DNA of 22,025 nt, taken from assembly GCA_964474045.1 (NCBI GenBank), contig CAYYRC010000035.1, forward strand, positions 1-22,025, written 5' to 3'. Numbering within the stretch: the stretch's first letter is position 1; each line of letters begins with the position of its first letter. Source of the DNA: JACJWR01 sp964474045 (GTDB taxonomy: Bacteria; Actinomycetota; Actinomycetes; S36-B12; UBA10799). Below, piece after piece: positions 1 to 6,704 of the stretch. A program made the translations under genes and the position numbers. The notes under the pieces are model-generated. The model ran no database searches. It was not told the DNA's origin and saw only the letters and a program-made list of their open reading frames with translations.

Positions 1-343
<343 letters not shown>

Positions 344-427
344 TCACTTTTTTTGCACGCGTCCACTGTGCGGTTCCCGAGATACGGTCGGGAATCAATT
401 GAATACCGCTACACCGATCTCAATAGA
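344..427 (+). other. 23S-5S internal transcribed spacer
   Basis: A spacer of about 84 nt between 23S and 5S rRNA, with no coding content. It contains a T-run just after the 23S end and a small hairpin, TTCCCGA (373-379) pairing with TCGGGAA (387-393), which could form part of a precursor-processing structure. The T-run has no strong stem before it, so I do not read it as a terminator, and 5S must be co-transcribed. Confidence 0.75.
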
Positions 428-547
428 GTTTCGGTGGCCATAGCGAAGGGGAAACACCCGGTCACATTCCGAACCCGGAAGTTAAGCCCTTCAGCGCCGA
501 TGGTACTGCCCCGGGGACGGGGTGGGAGAGTAGGACGCCGCCGGACA
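428..547 (+). rRNA. rrf: 5S ribosomal RNA
   Basis: A complete 5S rRNA gene of about 120 nt. The internal block CATTCCGAACCCGGAAG and the end GGGAGAGTAGGACGCCGCC are the classic conserved 5S segments. The 5' stretch TTCGGTGG pairs with CCGCCGGA near 540 to form helix I, allowing G-U pairs. The ends are placed from this helix and may be off by one or two bases. It is the last gene of the rRNA operon and is followed at once by a strong terminator. Confidence 0.95.
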
Positions 548-553
548 TCTTCT

Positions 554-592
554 ACAACGGGGCCACCCATTAGGGTGGCCCCGTTGTTGTTT
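554..592 (+). terminator. Rho-independent terminator of the rRNA operon
   Basis: A perfect 15-bp stem, ACAACGGGGCCACCC (554-568) pairing with GGGTGGCCCCGTTGT (573-587), closed by the tetraloop ATTA and followed by a T-rich run. It lies just 3' of 5S rRNA, where an rRNA operon should end, and isolates it from the TPR gene that starts at 651. Confidence 0.95.
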
Positions 593-650
593 CTGCTGCG
601 CGCCGCACCTTCAGCCGCGCAGCCCACGCCGTTGCTTTCTGGGAGGCTTC

Positions 651-1592
651 GTGGCTGACAGGGATCGTTCCTCTGGACCGGACCGGGGCAAGTCTCGAGG
701 AGCTGGCGGATCCGGTGGCGGTTCGAGGAGTCGGCCGTCCGGCAAGCCCGGTGGGAGATCGAGCGGAAAGCCCGGGAGCAAGGACCGTGGCAAGCCGACC
801 GGCAGGTCCAGCGGTGCCGGCAAGCCCAGTGGGCGGCCGGGCGGCAGGTCAGGCGGCACGCCCCGCTCGGCAGCGGGTGCCCGTGGCGGCACCCCCGCAC
901 GTCGCCCCGGCTCCGCGCGGCCGCCGTCCCCTTTCGACGAGGACTTGCTGGCAGAGCTGTCCAATGAACAGGTGCTGCCGCGGGAAGTAGCCGTGGAGCT
1001 GGAGGCCTTCCCGGCCCGGGTCAAGGATCTGTTGGCGGCGTCCTATGTGCTGGTGGAGGACGATCCGGCCGATGCCTTGCGTTATGCGCTGGAGGCCAAG
1101 CGGATGGCCGGGCGCAGCAGCATCGTGCGGGAGGCCGTCGGGGTGGTGGCCTACCAGAACGGCGACTACGAGCTCGCGGTGAAGGAGTTGCGTGCCGCCC
1201 GCCGGATCAGCGGCCTCGACACGCTCGTGCCCCTGATCGCGGACTGCGAGCGCGCCCTTGGCCAGCCCGAGAAGGCGCTGGCGCTGGCGGATGAGGAGCT
1301 GCAGCTCGATCGCGCCAATCGGGTGGAGCTGCGGATCGTGGCGGCCGGCGCACGCATGGACCTCGGTCAACCCGAGGCGGCGCAGCTGCTGCTCCGCGGT
1401 CGACTCCTTGACAGTGAGGACCGGACTGCGGCCTCGGCCCGGCTGAAGTACGCCTATGCCGAGGCGCTGCTGGCGGCCGGTGACGCCGCCGGGGCGCGCG
1501 GGTGGTTCCTGCGTGCTGCGGACGCCGACGCGGAGGGCGATACCGACGCAGACGAGCGTGCCGCGCTCATCGGCGCCGAAGGGGACCGATGA
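651..1592 (+). CDS. TPR-like protein with basic, disordered N-terminus
   Basis: A 313-residue protein. Residues 1 to about 93 are low complexity, made of Gly, Ser, Arg, Lys and Pro with loose repeats such as SGKPGGRSSGKPG, so probably disordered and positively charged. Residues ~100-310 are helical with TPR-like units (for example NGDYELAVKELRAARRI, and an LGQPEKALALADEEL segment), suggesting a protein-interaction scaffold. No signal peptide or membrane segment is visible, so it is likely cytoplasmic. The GTG start at 651 has the ribosome-binding site GGGAGG at 641-646. The stop overlaps the HAD gene start in ATGA. By position it corresponds to Rv1691 of M. tuberculosis (from memory), whose function is unknown. 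The basic tail might bind RNA or another polyanion, but this is inference only. Confidence 0.85.
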   Translation: MADRDRSSGPDRGKSRGAGGSGGGSRSRPSGKPGGRSSGKPGSKDRGKPTGRSSGAGKPSGRPGGRSGGTPRSAAGARGGTPARRPGSARPPSPFDEDLLAELSNEQVLPREVAVELEAFPARVKDLLAASYVLVEDDPADALRYALEAKRMAGRSSIVREAVGVVAYQNGDYELAVKELRAARRISGLDTLVPLIADCERALGQPEKALALADEELQLDRANRVELRIVAAGARMDLGQPEAAQLLLRGRLLDSEDRTAASARLKYAYAEALLAAGDAAGARGWFLRAADADAEGDTDADERAALIGAEGDR

Positions 1593-2614
1593 GCGGCGCC
1601 CTGCTCGACGGCTACGACACCCTGCTGCTCGACCTCGACGGCGTCGTCTACGCCGGCTCGGGGGCGATCGAGCATGCCGTGACGGCGCTTACGAGCAGCC
1701 GCGGGTACGGCGCACGGCTTGCTTTCGTGACCAACAACGCCTCGCGCACTCCCGAGTCCATCGCCGGGCACATCGCGGATCTGGGTCTGCCGGTGTCACC
1801 GGACGAGGTCGTGACATCGGCCCAGGCGGGTGCCCGGATGCTTGCAGAGCAGGTTCTGACAGGTTCCCGGGTGCTGGTGGTCGGGGGTGAGGGGCTGCGC
1901 CGAGAGGTGGCGGATCGGGGTTTCGCGCTTGTGGACTCGGCGTCGGCGGACCCGGCGGCCGTGATCCAGGGATTCAGTCCCGAGGTCGGCTGGCGCCAGC
2001 TGGCCCAGGCCACGTTCGCCGTCCGCGCCGGCGCCGCCTTCTTCGCGACCAACACCGACCGGACCATTCCCACCGCCGACGGCATCGGCCCCGGCAACGG
2101 GCTGCTCGTGGGGGTCGTCACGCAGGCGACGGGGGTCGCGCCGCAGGTGGCCGGCAAGCCGGAGGTCCCGCTCATGGCGGAGTCGCTGGAGCGCACGGGG
2201 GCGCGCCGCGCCCTGGTCGTGGGTGATCGCTTGGACACTGACATCGAGGGTGCCAACAACGTCGGGCTGCCGAGCCTGCTGGTGCTCACAGGAGTCTCGA
2301 CCCTGCTGGACCTGGCCCAGGCCCCGCCGTCGCAGCGTCCGACGTTTCTGGGTGCGGACCTGCGGGCGCTGCACGCGGCTCCGATCCCGCTGTCGCCGTC
2401 GACTGCTGATGGGGCGGCCCGCCAGGCACCGTCCGGTGATGCGCCGGGCTGGTGGCTCTGGTGCGCCGACGCCGCGGCCATGATCTCGGCGATCTGGCAT
2501 CGGCTGGATGCCACCTGGTCAGCTCGGGAGGCAGAGCGGGCCGCGGCAGGCATCCTGTTGGGTTCCGAGTCGGCAGCCTTGGAGGTCCTGCTGGCTGAGC
2601 GTCCCCGGCCATGA
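1589..2614 (+). CDS. HAD-superfamily subclass IIA phosphatase (NagD/Rv1692-like)
   Basis: A 341-residue HAD hydrolase that probably removes phosphate from a small metabolite in the cytoplasm. The nucleophile motif is DLDGVVY (D15 nucleophile, D17 acid/base), motif II is TNN at 48-50, the motif III lysine is in GKPEVPLM, and motif IV is GDRLDTDIEGANN. This order with a cap between motifs II and III is typical of the NagD-like IIA group. The positional counterpart Rv1692 is reported as a glycerol-3-phosphate phosphatase used in phospholipid head-group recycling; the same substrate here is inference. An Ala-rich helical extension of about 85 residues follows the core. The ATG at 1589 overlaps the upstream stop (ATGA); the open frame runs upstream but homology begins here. 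Confidence 0.92.
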   Translation: MSGALLDGYDTLLLDLDGVVYAGSGAIEHAVTALTSSRGYGARLAFVTNNASRTPESIAGHIADLGLPVSPDEVVTSAQAGARMLAEQVLTGSRVLVVGGEGLRREVADRGFALVDSASADPAAVIQGFSPEVGWRQLAQATFAVRAGAAFFATNTDRTIPTADGIGPGNGLLVGVVTQATGVAPQVAGKPEVPLMAESLERTGARRALVVGDRLDTDIEGANNVGLPSLLVLTGVSTLLDLAQAPPSQRPTFLGADLRALHAAPIPLSPSTADGAARQAPSGDAPGWWLWCADAAAMISAIWHRLDATWSAREAERAAAGILLGSESAALEVLLAERPRP

Positions 2615-3261
2615 TCACGCTGGCGGTCGTCGAGGATCATGCGATGGTGCGCGAGGGGCTGGTGCAGACGCTTGCCACAGAGCCGGACCTGAAGGTCATC
2701 TACGCCGGGGCAGCGCCGGCCGACGTGCTCGCGCTGCGGCCCGGGCCGCGGATCGTGCTGCTGGACTTGGATCTCAACGGCGAGCCCGCGGACCCGGCGG
2801 ACGCCGCCGCGTTGGCGGCTCGGCCGGACTGCGACGTGATCGTGGTGTCGGCCCTGCAGGACCCAGAGCGGGCCCGGGCCATGCTGGACGCCGGCGTCGC
2901 CACCATCTGCCCCAAGCACGAACCCATCGAGGCTCTGGTGGCCGCCGTCCGTGCTGTGGCCGCGGGGGAGTCCTGGACCTCGGCACTGGTCGCGCAGCTG
3001 CTGCTGTCGGACCGGCGGCCGAACCGTCCGGAACTCTCCCGCCAGGAGCTGCGGGTGCTGCGGGCCTACGCCGCGGGCATGCCGCTGACGGCTGTGGCGG
3101 CCCAGCTGTTCATCACCCCGGACACCGCCGCCCAGTACGTCAAGCGCATCAGGCGCAAGTACGACGAGGTGGGCCGCGACACCCACACGAAGTCGAGCTT
3201 GTATCGGGCCGCCATCACCGACGGCTTCCTGGAGGTGGAGGAGGGTCAGCCGGAGGTGTGA
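2611..3261 (+). CDS. NarL/FixJ-type response regulator
   Basis: A 216-residue two-component regulator. The receiver domain (~1-118) has the acidic pair E8/D9, phosphoacceptor D52 in VLLDLDL, S80 and K102, so phosphotransfer residues are complete. A LuxR-like helix-turn-helix spans about 141-184. Its recognition helix ends in YVKRIRRKY rather than the usual VKTHV-type sequence, a variant I associate with actinobacterial regulators paired with UhpB-like kinases. The start overlaps the HAD stop (ATGA), so it is translationally coupled to metabolic genes. The likely partner is the histidine kinase encoded convergently; the two genes overlap by 16 bp at their 3' ends. Target genes are not evident. 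Confidence 0.9.
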   Translation: MITLAVVEDHAMVREGLVQTLATEPDLKVIYAGAAPADVLALRPGPRIVLLDLDLNGEPADPADAAALAARPDCDVIVVSALQDPERARAMLDAGVATICPKHEPIEALVAAVRAVAAGESWTSALVAQLLLSDRRPNRPELSRQELRVLRAYAAGMPLTAVAAQLFITPDTAAQYVKRIRRKYDEVGRDTHTKSSLYRAAITDGFLEVEEGQPEV

Positions 3262-5315
3262 CCAGATGTCCGCGTCGGCCTCCTGCCGCGCCAGCTGACG
3301 CTCATGGCCAGCCAGCCGTCATGGACGCCGGCGCGCACCTGCAGGTCGATGGGTGGGGCCGACGACGTCCTGAGGCCTGGATCGCACCAGCCGGTGGACT
3401 GCTCCCCGACGAGAGTGATCTCGCCGCCGCCGTCGTCGAGGAAGGCGGTGAGCTGTCCGGCGGCGCCCGCGGACGACCGCAGCAGTGCGCCTATGGTCGG
3501 TGCCATCCACGCCAGAGCACTGGGTTGCGGCTCGCCGCCCCGGCCGCGGTCCCGGTCGCGGCCGTCGGCGTCAGTCCCGCCTCGCTCGTCGGACCAGGCG
3601 ACTGCCAACTGCACACCTGCCTCCTGCGCCTCCCCGGCCCAGCGGGCCATGGTGGCCGCGAGCGGCGAGCCCATGGCCAGGGGCGCCAGCGTCAGGAGGG
3701 CACGCACGTAGAGCTCCGCCACCGCGGCCCGGGCGCGCACGGCAGCCGAGCGGGGGTCTGCGCTGCCGTCGGCCATCGCCAACAGCAGCGGCCGACTCAC
3801 CTGGACAGCGTCGCGCAGATACTCCGCGCGGATGCGGACCTGTTCGCGGGCCCGAGCCTCTGCCACGGCCTCGCGCTCCCGCTCCCGTTGATCGATGGCG
3901 GCCTCAGCGCCGGCCCGCGCGATCAGGTGGCGCAGCAGGCCGAGCACGACCAGCAGGGCGCCGTAGATGAGCAGGGTGGGCGTCACTTGGAGGCGCTCAT
4001 CGATCGCATAGGCCAGGGACAGATCGGCGGCGGCCAGAGCCAGCACGCAGGCGACCACCAGGCGCATGCGGAGTCTCAGGTGGTCCAGATCCGGGTCGGC
4101 GCCGACGGCCTGCAGGACTGCCGCCGGAAGACCGTGCTCGACCCCGGCGGCGGCTGACCAGCGGGCGCTCACACGGGTGCCGACGTCCACAGGCTCGAGG
4201 CCGCTGACGATGCCGCCCGGCTCGGCGTACACGCGGCGGTACCTGGCGGCCAGTTCTGTTCGCGTCCGTTGATCCGGGATGCCGGGACCATCGTCGGTCA
4301 CCAGGAGCGTGAGGCTGACCGGCTCCACCTCGCCCTCGACCCACGCTTGATGGGCGCCGTGCTTGGCGGCGTTGGTCAGGGCCTCGCCGACGAGGGCGGT
4401 GAAGGCTTCAGCCGTCGCGGGCGGCAGGTCGCAACCGTCACCGGGGACTCGGTCGATTCGCACGTGGATGCTAAGCCCGAGCGCTTTGCGCTGCTCCACC
4501 AACCTGGCCAGCCGGGCCAGGAGGTCGTCGACGCTGGATTCGTCGGCGGACTGCCCGTCGGCCTCGGCCGATGCCGCGTCGATGGCCTCGATGTCGTCGG
4601 CGCAGCGCCGGCGAAAAGCCGCCACCTCCTGTTCGGTGGTGAGCGGGCGGCGCAGGACGGTCAGGGTGTTGGCGACGGTGTCGTGGAGCAGGCGTCCGAT
4701 CCGCAGCCGCTCGGCCCGTGCCTGCTGGCGACCTGCCGCCAGGGCATGCCTGGCGGCAGCCCGGGCTGCGAGCCCCTCACGCTTGTCGGCGACCTCGATG
4801 AGCAGCTGTGCCACAGCGGTCGCCAGCAGCCCGTCGATCAGAACATGCAGCACATGTGCGCCGGCGGCTGCCCAGTACGGTCCGGCGGCATGTCGGATGC
4901 CCAGCACCACGGTCAGGACAGCCGCAGCTGTGATGGTGAGGATGCCGATGGCACGTCGGGCCGCGGTGGCCGGCCGGAGCAGCAAGCCGGCGCTGAGGGC
5001 CGCCAGCGTGACGGTGCTGGTGATGCTCCACGCCGTTCCGGCAGCGCTCGAGTTGGCCAGCTGCGCCAGGCCGATGATCCCCAGCAGCGCCACGTAGGGG
5101 CGCGGCCTGATCGTCCGCGTCGCCAGCCCCAGCCAGGTGAGGGCCGCCGCCGCCAGCAGCGCCAGCGCGAGCGGCCATGAGGAGACGTCCGGCCGTTGGG
5201 CCGCTGCGGTGATCGCGAGGGCGGCGATCCACAGCGCACCGAGGACGGTGGCCGACAGGGCCAGCGCATGTCCGGTGCGACTCGACGTGCCGGGCGCCGC
5301 CTGCATGTGCATCAT
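3246..5315 (-). CDS. Double-length membrane sensor histidine kinase
   Basis: A 689-residue membrane protein. Residues ~20-172 form about six hydrophobic segments with little extracellular loop. Then comes a dimerisation/phosphotransfer helix with the H-box LLHDTVANTL (H211), and an ATPase domain with N-box EALTNAAKHG (N315) and G-box DDGPGIP (341-347), matching the HisKA_3 class that partners NarL-type regulators. The protein continues with two more membrane segments (~417-437 and ~444-466), a charged coiled coil (~470-500) and a second region (~500-680) that resembles a kinase module but lacks H-, N- and G-boxes. The kinase presumably phosphorylates the regulator encoded convergently. ATG at 5315 is chosen; in-frame ATGs at 5312 and 5306 are alternatives and no clear ribosome-binding site is seen. 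The SCP2-like gene ends 36 bp upstream on the same strand. Confidence 0.88.
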   Translation of the reverse strand: MMHMQAAPGTSSRTGHALALSATVLGALWIAALAITAAAQRPDVSSWPLALALLAAAALTWLGLATRTIRPRPYVALLGIIGLAQLANSSAAGTAWSITSTVTLAALSAGLLLRPATAARRAIGILTITAAAVLTVVLGIRHAAGPYWAAAGAHVLHVLIDGLLATAVAQLLIEVADKREGLAARAAARHALAAGRQQARAERLRIGRLLHDTVANTLTVLRRPLTTEQEVAAFRRRCADDIEAIDAASAEADGQSADESSVDDLLARLARLVEQRKALGLSIHVRIDRVPGDGCDLPPATAEAFTALVGEALTNAAKHGAHQAWVEGEVEPVSLTLLVTDDGPGIPDQRTRTELAARYRRVYAEPGGIVSGLEPVDVGTRVSARWSAAAGVEHGLPAAVLQAVGADPDLDHLRLRMRLVVACVLALAAADLSLAYAIDERLQVTPTLLIYGALLVVLGLLRHLIARAGAEAAIDQREREREAVAEARAREQVRIRAEYLRDAVQVSRPLLLAMADGSADPRSAAVRARAAVAELYVRALLTLAPLAMGSPLAATMARWAGEAQEAGVQLAVAWSDERGGTDADGRDRDRGRGGEPQPSALAWMAPTIGALLRSSAGAAGQLTAFLDDGGGEITLVGEQSTGWCDPGLRTSSAPPIDLQVRAGVHDGWLAMSVSWRGRRPTRTSGHTSG

Positions 5316-5351
5316 CTTCGCGCGGCCGGCGGGCCGCCACCGCCTGCCGGG

Positions 5352-5696
5352 CTAGAGCAGCGCCCGCAGCCGCAGGAGGTCGCGGAAGCTGGCATCGAGC
5401 CGCACGCGCCCGGTCGCCCAGGCGTGCGCGAAGGACAGCTCGCGGTTGGTCATCGCCACCAGGTCGTCGCTGGACATGGTCAGGCGGATATCCGACTTCG
5501 GGCCTTCCGGCTCACCCTCGGTGATGTTGATGAGCTCCCCCTTGTGCAGGGTGCCGCGGAACATCACGTCGTGGTCCAACAGGTGCAGGGACAGCGTCCG
5601 GTCGGGAATCTTGCTCTCGCGGTGCTGCTTGTCCACCGCCGAGAGCCGCTGGTTGAGCTCGTCGAGGGCCGCCCGGCAGTCATCCAGCGAGGCCAT
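5352..5696 (-). CDS. SCP2 sterol-carrier-like domain protein
   Basis: A 114-residue cytoplasmic protein of the small actinobacterial SCP2-like family, recognised mainly by its C-terminal half: DIRLTMSSDDLVAMTNREL, then SFAHAWATGRVRLDASF and LLRLRALL. SCP2 folds have a hydrophobic cavity for lipids or acyl chains; the ligand here is unknown. I chose the ATG at 5696 because AGGAG (plus-strand 5704-5708) sits 7 nt upstream and MASLDDCRAAL looks like the family start. An in-frame ATG at 5723 would add nine residues and lies 8 nt after a TAACGT box, so leaderless initiation there is possible. It is divergent from the phasin-like gene and 36 bp upstream of the histidine kinase, probably in one transcript. 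Confidence 0.82.
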   Translation of the reverse strand: MASLDDCRAALDELNQRLSAVDKQHRESKIPDRTLSLHLLDHDVMFRGTLHKGELINITEGEPEGPKSDIRLTMSSDDLVAMTNRELSFAHAWATGRVRLDASFRDLLRLRALL

Positions 5697-5731
5697 GGGG
5701 AAGCTCCTGATCGTCGTTTCCATCGAGCGGC

Positions 5732-5737
5732 ACGTTA
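5732..5737 (-). promoter_or_regulatory. Candidate -10 box for the SCP2-histidine kinase transcript
   Basis: Read on the minus strand, TAACGT fits the actinobacterial TANNNT -10 pattern. It lies 8 nt before ATG 5723 and about 35 nt before ATG 5696. No convincing -35 is seen. A position-based guess. Confidence 0.4.
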
Positions 5738-5788
5738 GCGCAATACGACCGTCCGAAGCGGGATGCCGGCGACACGGCGACCGGCGGC

Positions 5789-5794
5789 TATCCT
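5789..5794 (+). promoter_or_regulatory. Candidate -10 box for the phasin-like gene
   Basis: TATCCT fits TANNNT and lies in the divergent gap between the SCP2-like and phasin-like genes, leaving a 5' leader of roughly 70 nt before the GTG at 5871. No clear -35 is present. Confidence 0.4.
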
Positions 5795-5870
5795 GGTGTC
5801 ACAGCGCGATCCCGCCGCGGCCAGAGGCGGCCCGGCGGCCGCGCCCTTCAGCCGTAGGAGAGGCACTATC

Positions 5871-6533
5871 GTGATCGACGCAGTCAAGAGCTACGTGCAG
5901 ATGGCATCCGGCATCCTGGAGGCCACCGCGGCCAAGGCCAAGCAGACCGCCGAGCAGGTGGTGAGCCAGGGCATGGAGTCCGGCACCCGCGCGCCGGAGC
6001 AGATGGCGGGTCAACTCGCGCTGATCGCCGAGGACCTCATGGAGCAGAGCCGCACCAACCGAGAGCTCGTAGTTGGGCTCGTGCGCACTGAGGTCGATCG
6101 CGCGGTGGGACGCGTGGGCTTCGTCCGGGAGGAGGAGCTGGCGGCGGTCCGAGCACACGTGGACCGGCTCGAGGGTCAACTGCGCGACGCCGTGGAGAAG
6201 GTGGGCGACCTGCCGGTCGTGTCGCAGGTGGCTGGGCTCGCGGCCGACTCCGCCGACGCCGCCGAGGATGCAGCCGAGAGCGCCGCGGAGTCGGCTGCGG
6301 CCGTCGCCCGCTCGGCCAAGACGCTCACGGAGACCACCGCGCTGCGCAAGATGCACCTGGAGCACGCAGCGCCCGAGGTCACCGACCTCCCCGCGGAGAA
6401 GACGGTCGTGCGAAAGCCCGCCGCCAAGAAGCCCGCCGCCAAGAAGGCGACTGCCAAGAAGCCCCCCGCCAAGACGGCGGCGAAGAAGTCGGCGGCCAAG
6501 AAGACGGCAGCGAAGAAGCCGGCGGCCGAGTAG
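5871..6533 (+). CDS. Phasin-like coiled-coil protein with histone H1-like Lys/Ala tail
   Basis: A 220-residue protein. Residues ~1-110 are amphipathic and helical; the stretch REEELAAVRAHVDRLEGQL (86-104) resembles the coiled-coil segment of PhaF/phasin-type proteins. Residues ~120-150 are Ala/Glu/Asp-rich. The tail (181-219) repeats PAAKK-type units with many lysines and almost no acidic residues, like the DNA-binding tails of histone H1, PhaF and mycobacterial HBHA. Roles could include polyhydroxyalkanoate granule association, nucleoid binding or surface adhesion; no PHA gene is nearby to decide. No signal peptide is visible. The GTG at 5871 has the strong site AGGAGAGG at 5856-5863. The open frame extends upstream to 5763 without support. 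Confidence 0.8.
   Translation: MIDAVKSYVQMASGILEATAAKAKQTAEQVVSQGMESGTRAPEQMAGQLALIAEDLMEQSRTNRELVVGLVRTEVDRAVGRVGFVREEELAAVRAHVDRLEGQLRDAVEKVGDLPVVSQVAGLAADSADAAEDAAESAAESAAAVARSAKTLTETTALRKMHLEHAAPEVTDLPAEKTVVRKPAAKKPAAKKATAKKPPAKTAAKKSAAKKTAAKKPAAE
6412..6530 (+). repeat. Degenerate tandem repeats encoding the Lys/Ala tail
   Basis: Imperfect repeats of a roughly 12-15 nt unit (GCCGCCAAGAAG and variants) that encode alternating Pro/Ala and Lys pairs. Such repeats readily expand or contract in frame, so tail length probably varies between strains. Confidence 0.7.
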
Positions 6534-6536
6534 CAC

Positions 6537-6704
6537 GTGGACTCGACCCCACAGGACTCCACAGACCCGGCGCAGGCCCGCGTCGATTCTGCCCTGGCCG
6601 AGTTCGAGCGTGCCGCCAGTGCTGAGCCGCACGAGCTGGCGGGCGTCTTCGACGGTGTCTACCAACAGTTGCGGGCGGCCCTGGATGCCGCGGAGCGGGT
6701 CTGA
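6537..6704 (+). CDS. Small conserved-position protein (55 aa) before tlyA
   Basis: A 55-residue open frame starting at GTG 6537, four bases after the phasin-like stop, and ending at TGA 6702-6704 in a 4-nt CTGA overlap with tlyA. The protein is acidic and helical: an N-terminal Asp/Ser/Thr/Gln segment, then ALAEFERAA and GVFDGVYQQLRAALDAAE. I do not recognise a domain. Its place directly before tlyA matches the tiny gene Rv1693 of M. tuberculosis (from memory), so it is probably real although easily missed because of its size. The downstream half of the phasin-like tail may supply its ribosome-binding context, since no clear AGGAGG is present. Function unknown. Confidence 0.72.
   Translation: MDSTPQDSTDPAQARVDSALAEFERAASAEPHELAGVFDGVYQQLRAALDAAERV

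Noticed and set aside
344..356. T-run just after 23S rRNA as a terminator
   Set aside because: No adjacent strong stem, and 5S rRNA follows and must be transcribed; the real terminator is at 554-592.
1648..3186. Long minus-strand open frame (512 codons) opposite the HAD and regulator genes
   Set aside because: High GC makes stop codons scarce on the opposite strand. The translation is low-complexity and matches no family, while the plus strand encodes two clear proteins with conserved motifs.
2508..4157. Plus-strand open frame of 549 codons across the regulator and kinase region
   Set aside because: Gly/Arg-rich shadow frame; the region is explained by the response regulator (+) and histidine kinase (-) with intact motifs.
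5763..5870. Upstream extension of the phasin-like frame to the ATG at 5763
   Set aside because: The extension is unlike the family, would run over the candidate -10 box, and GTG 5871 has a strong ribosome-binding site.
6412..6530. CRISPR-like or satellite repeat
   Set aside because: The short repeats are in frame, have no spacers and encode the Lys/Ala tail of the phasin-like protein.
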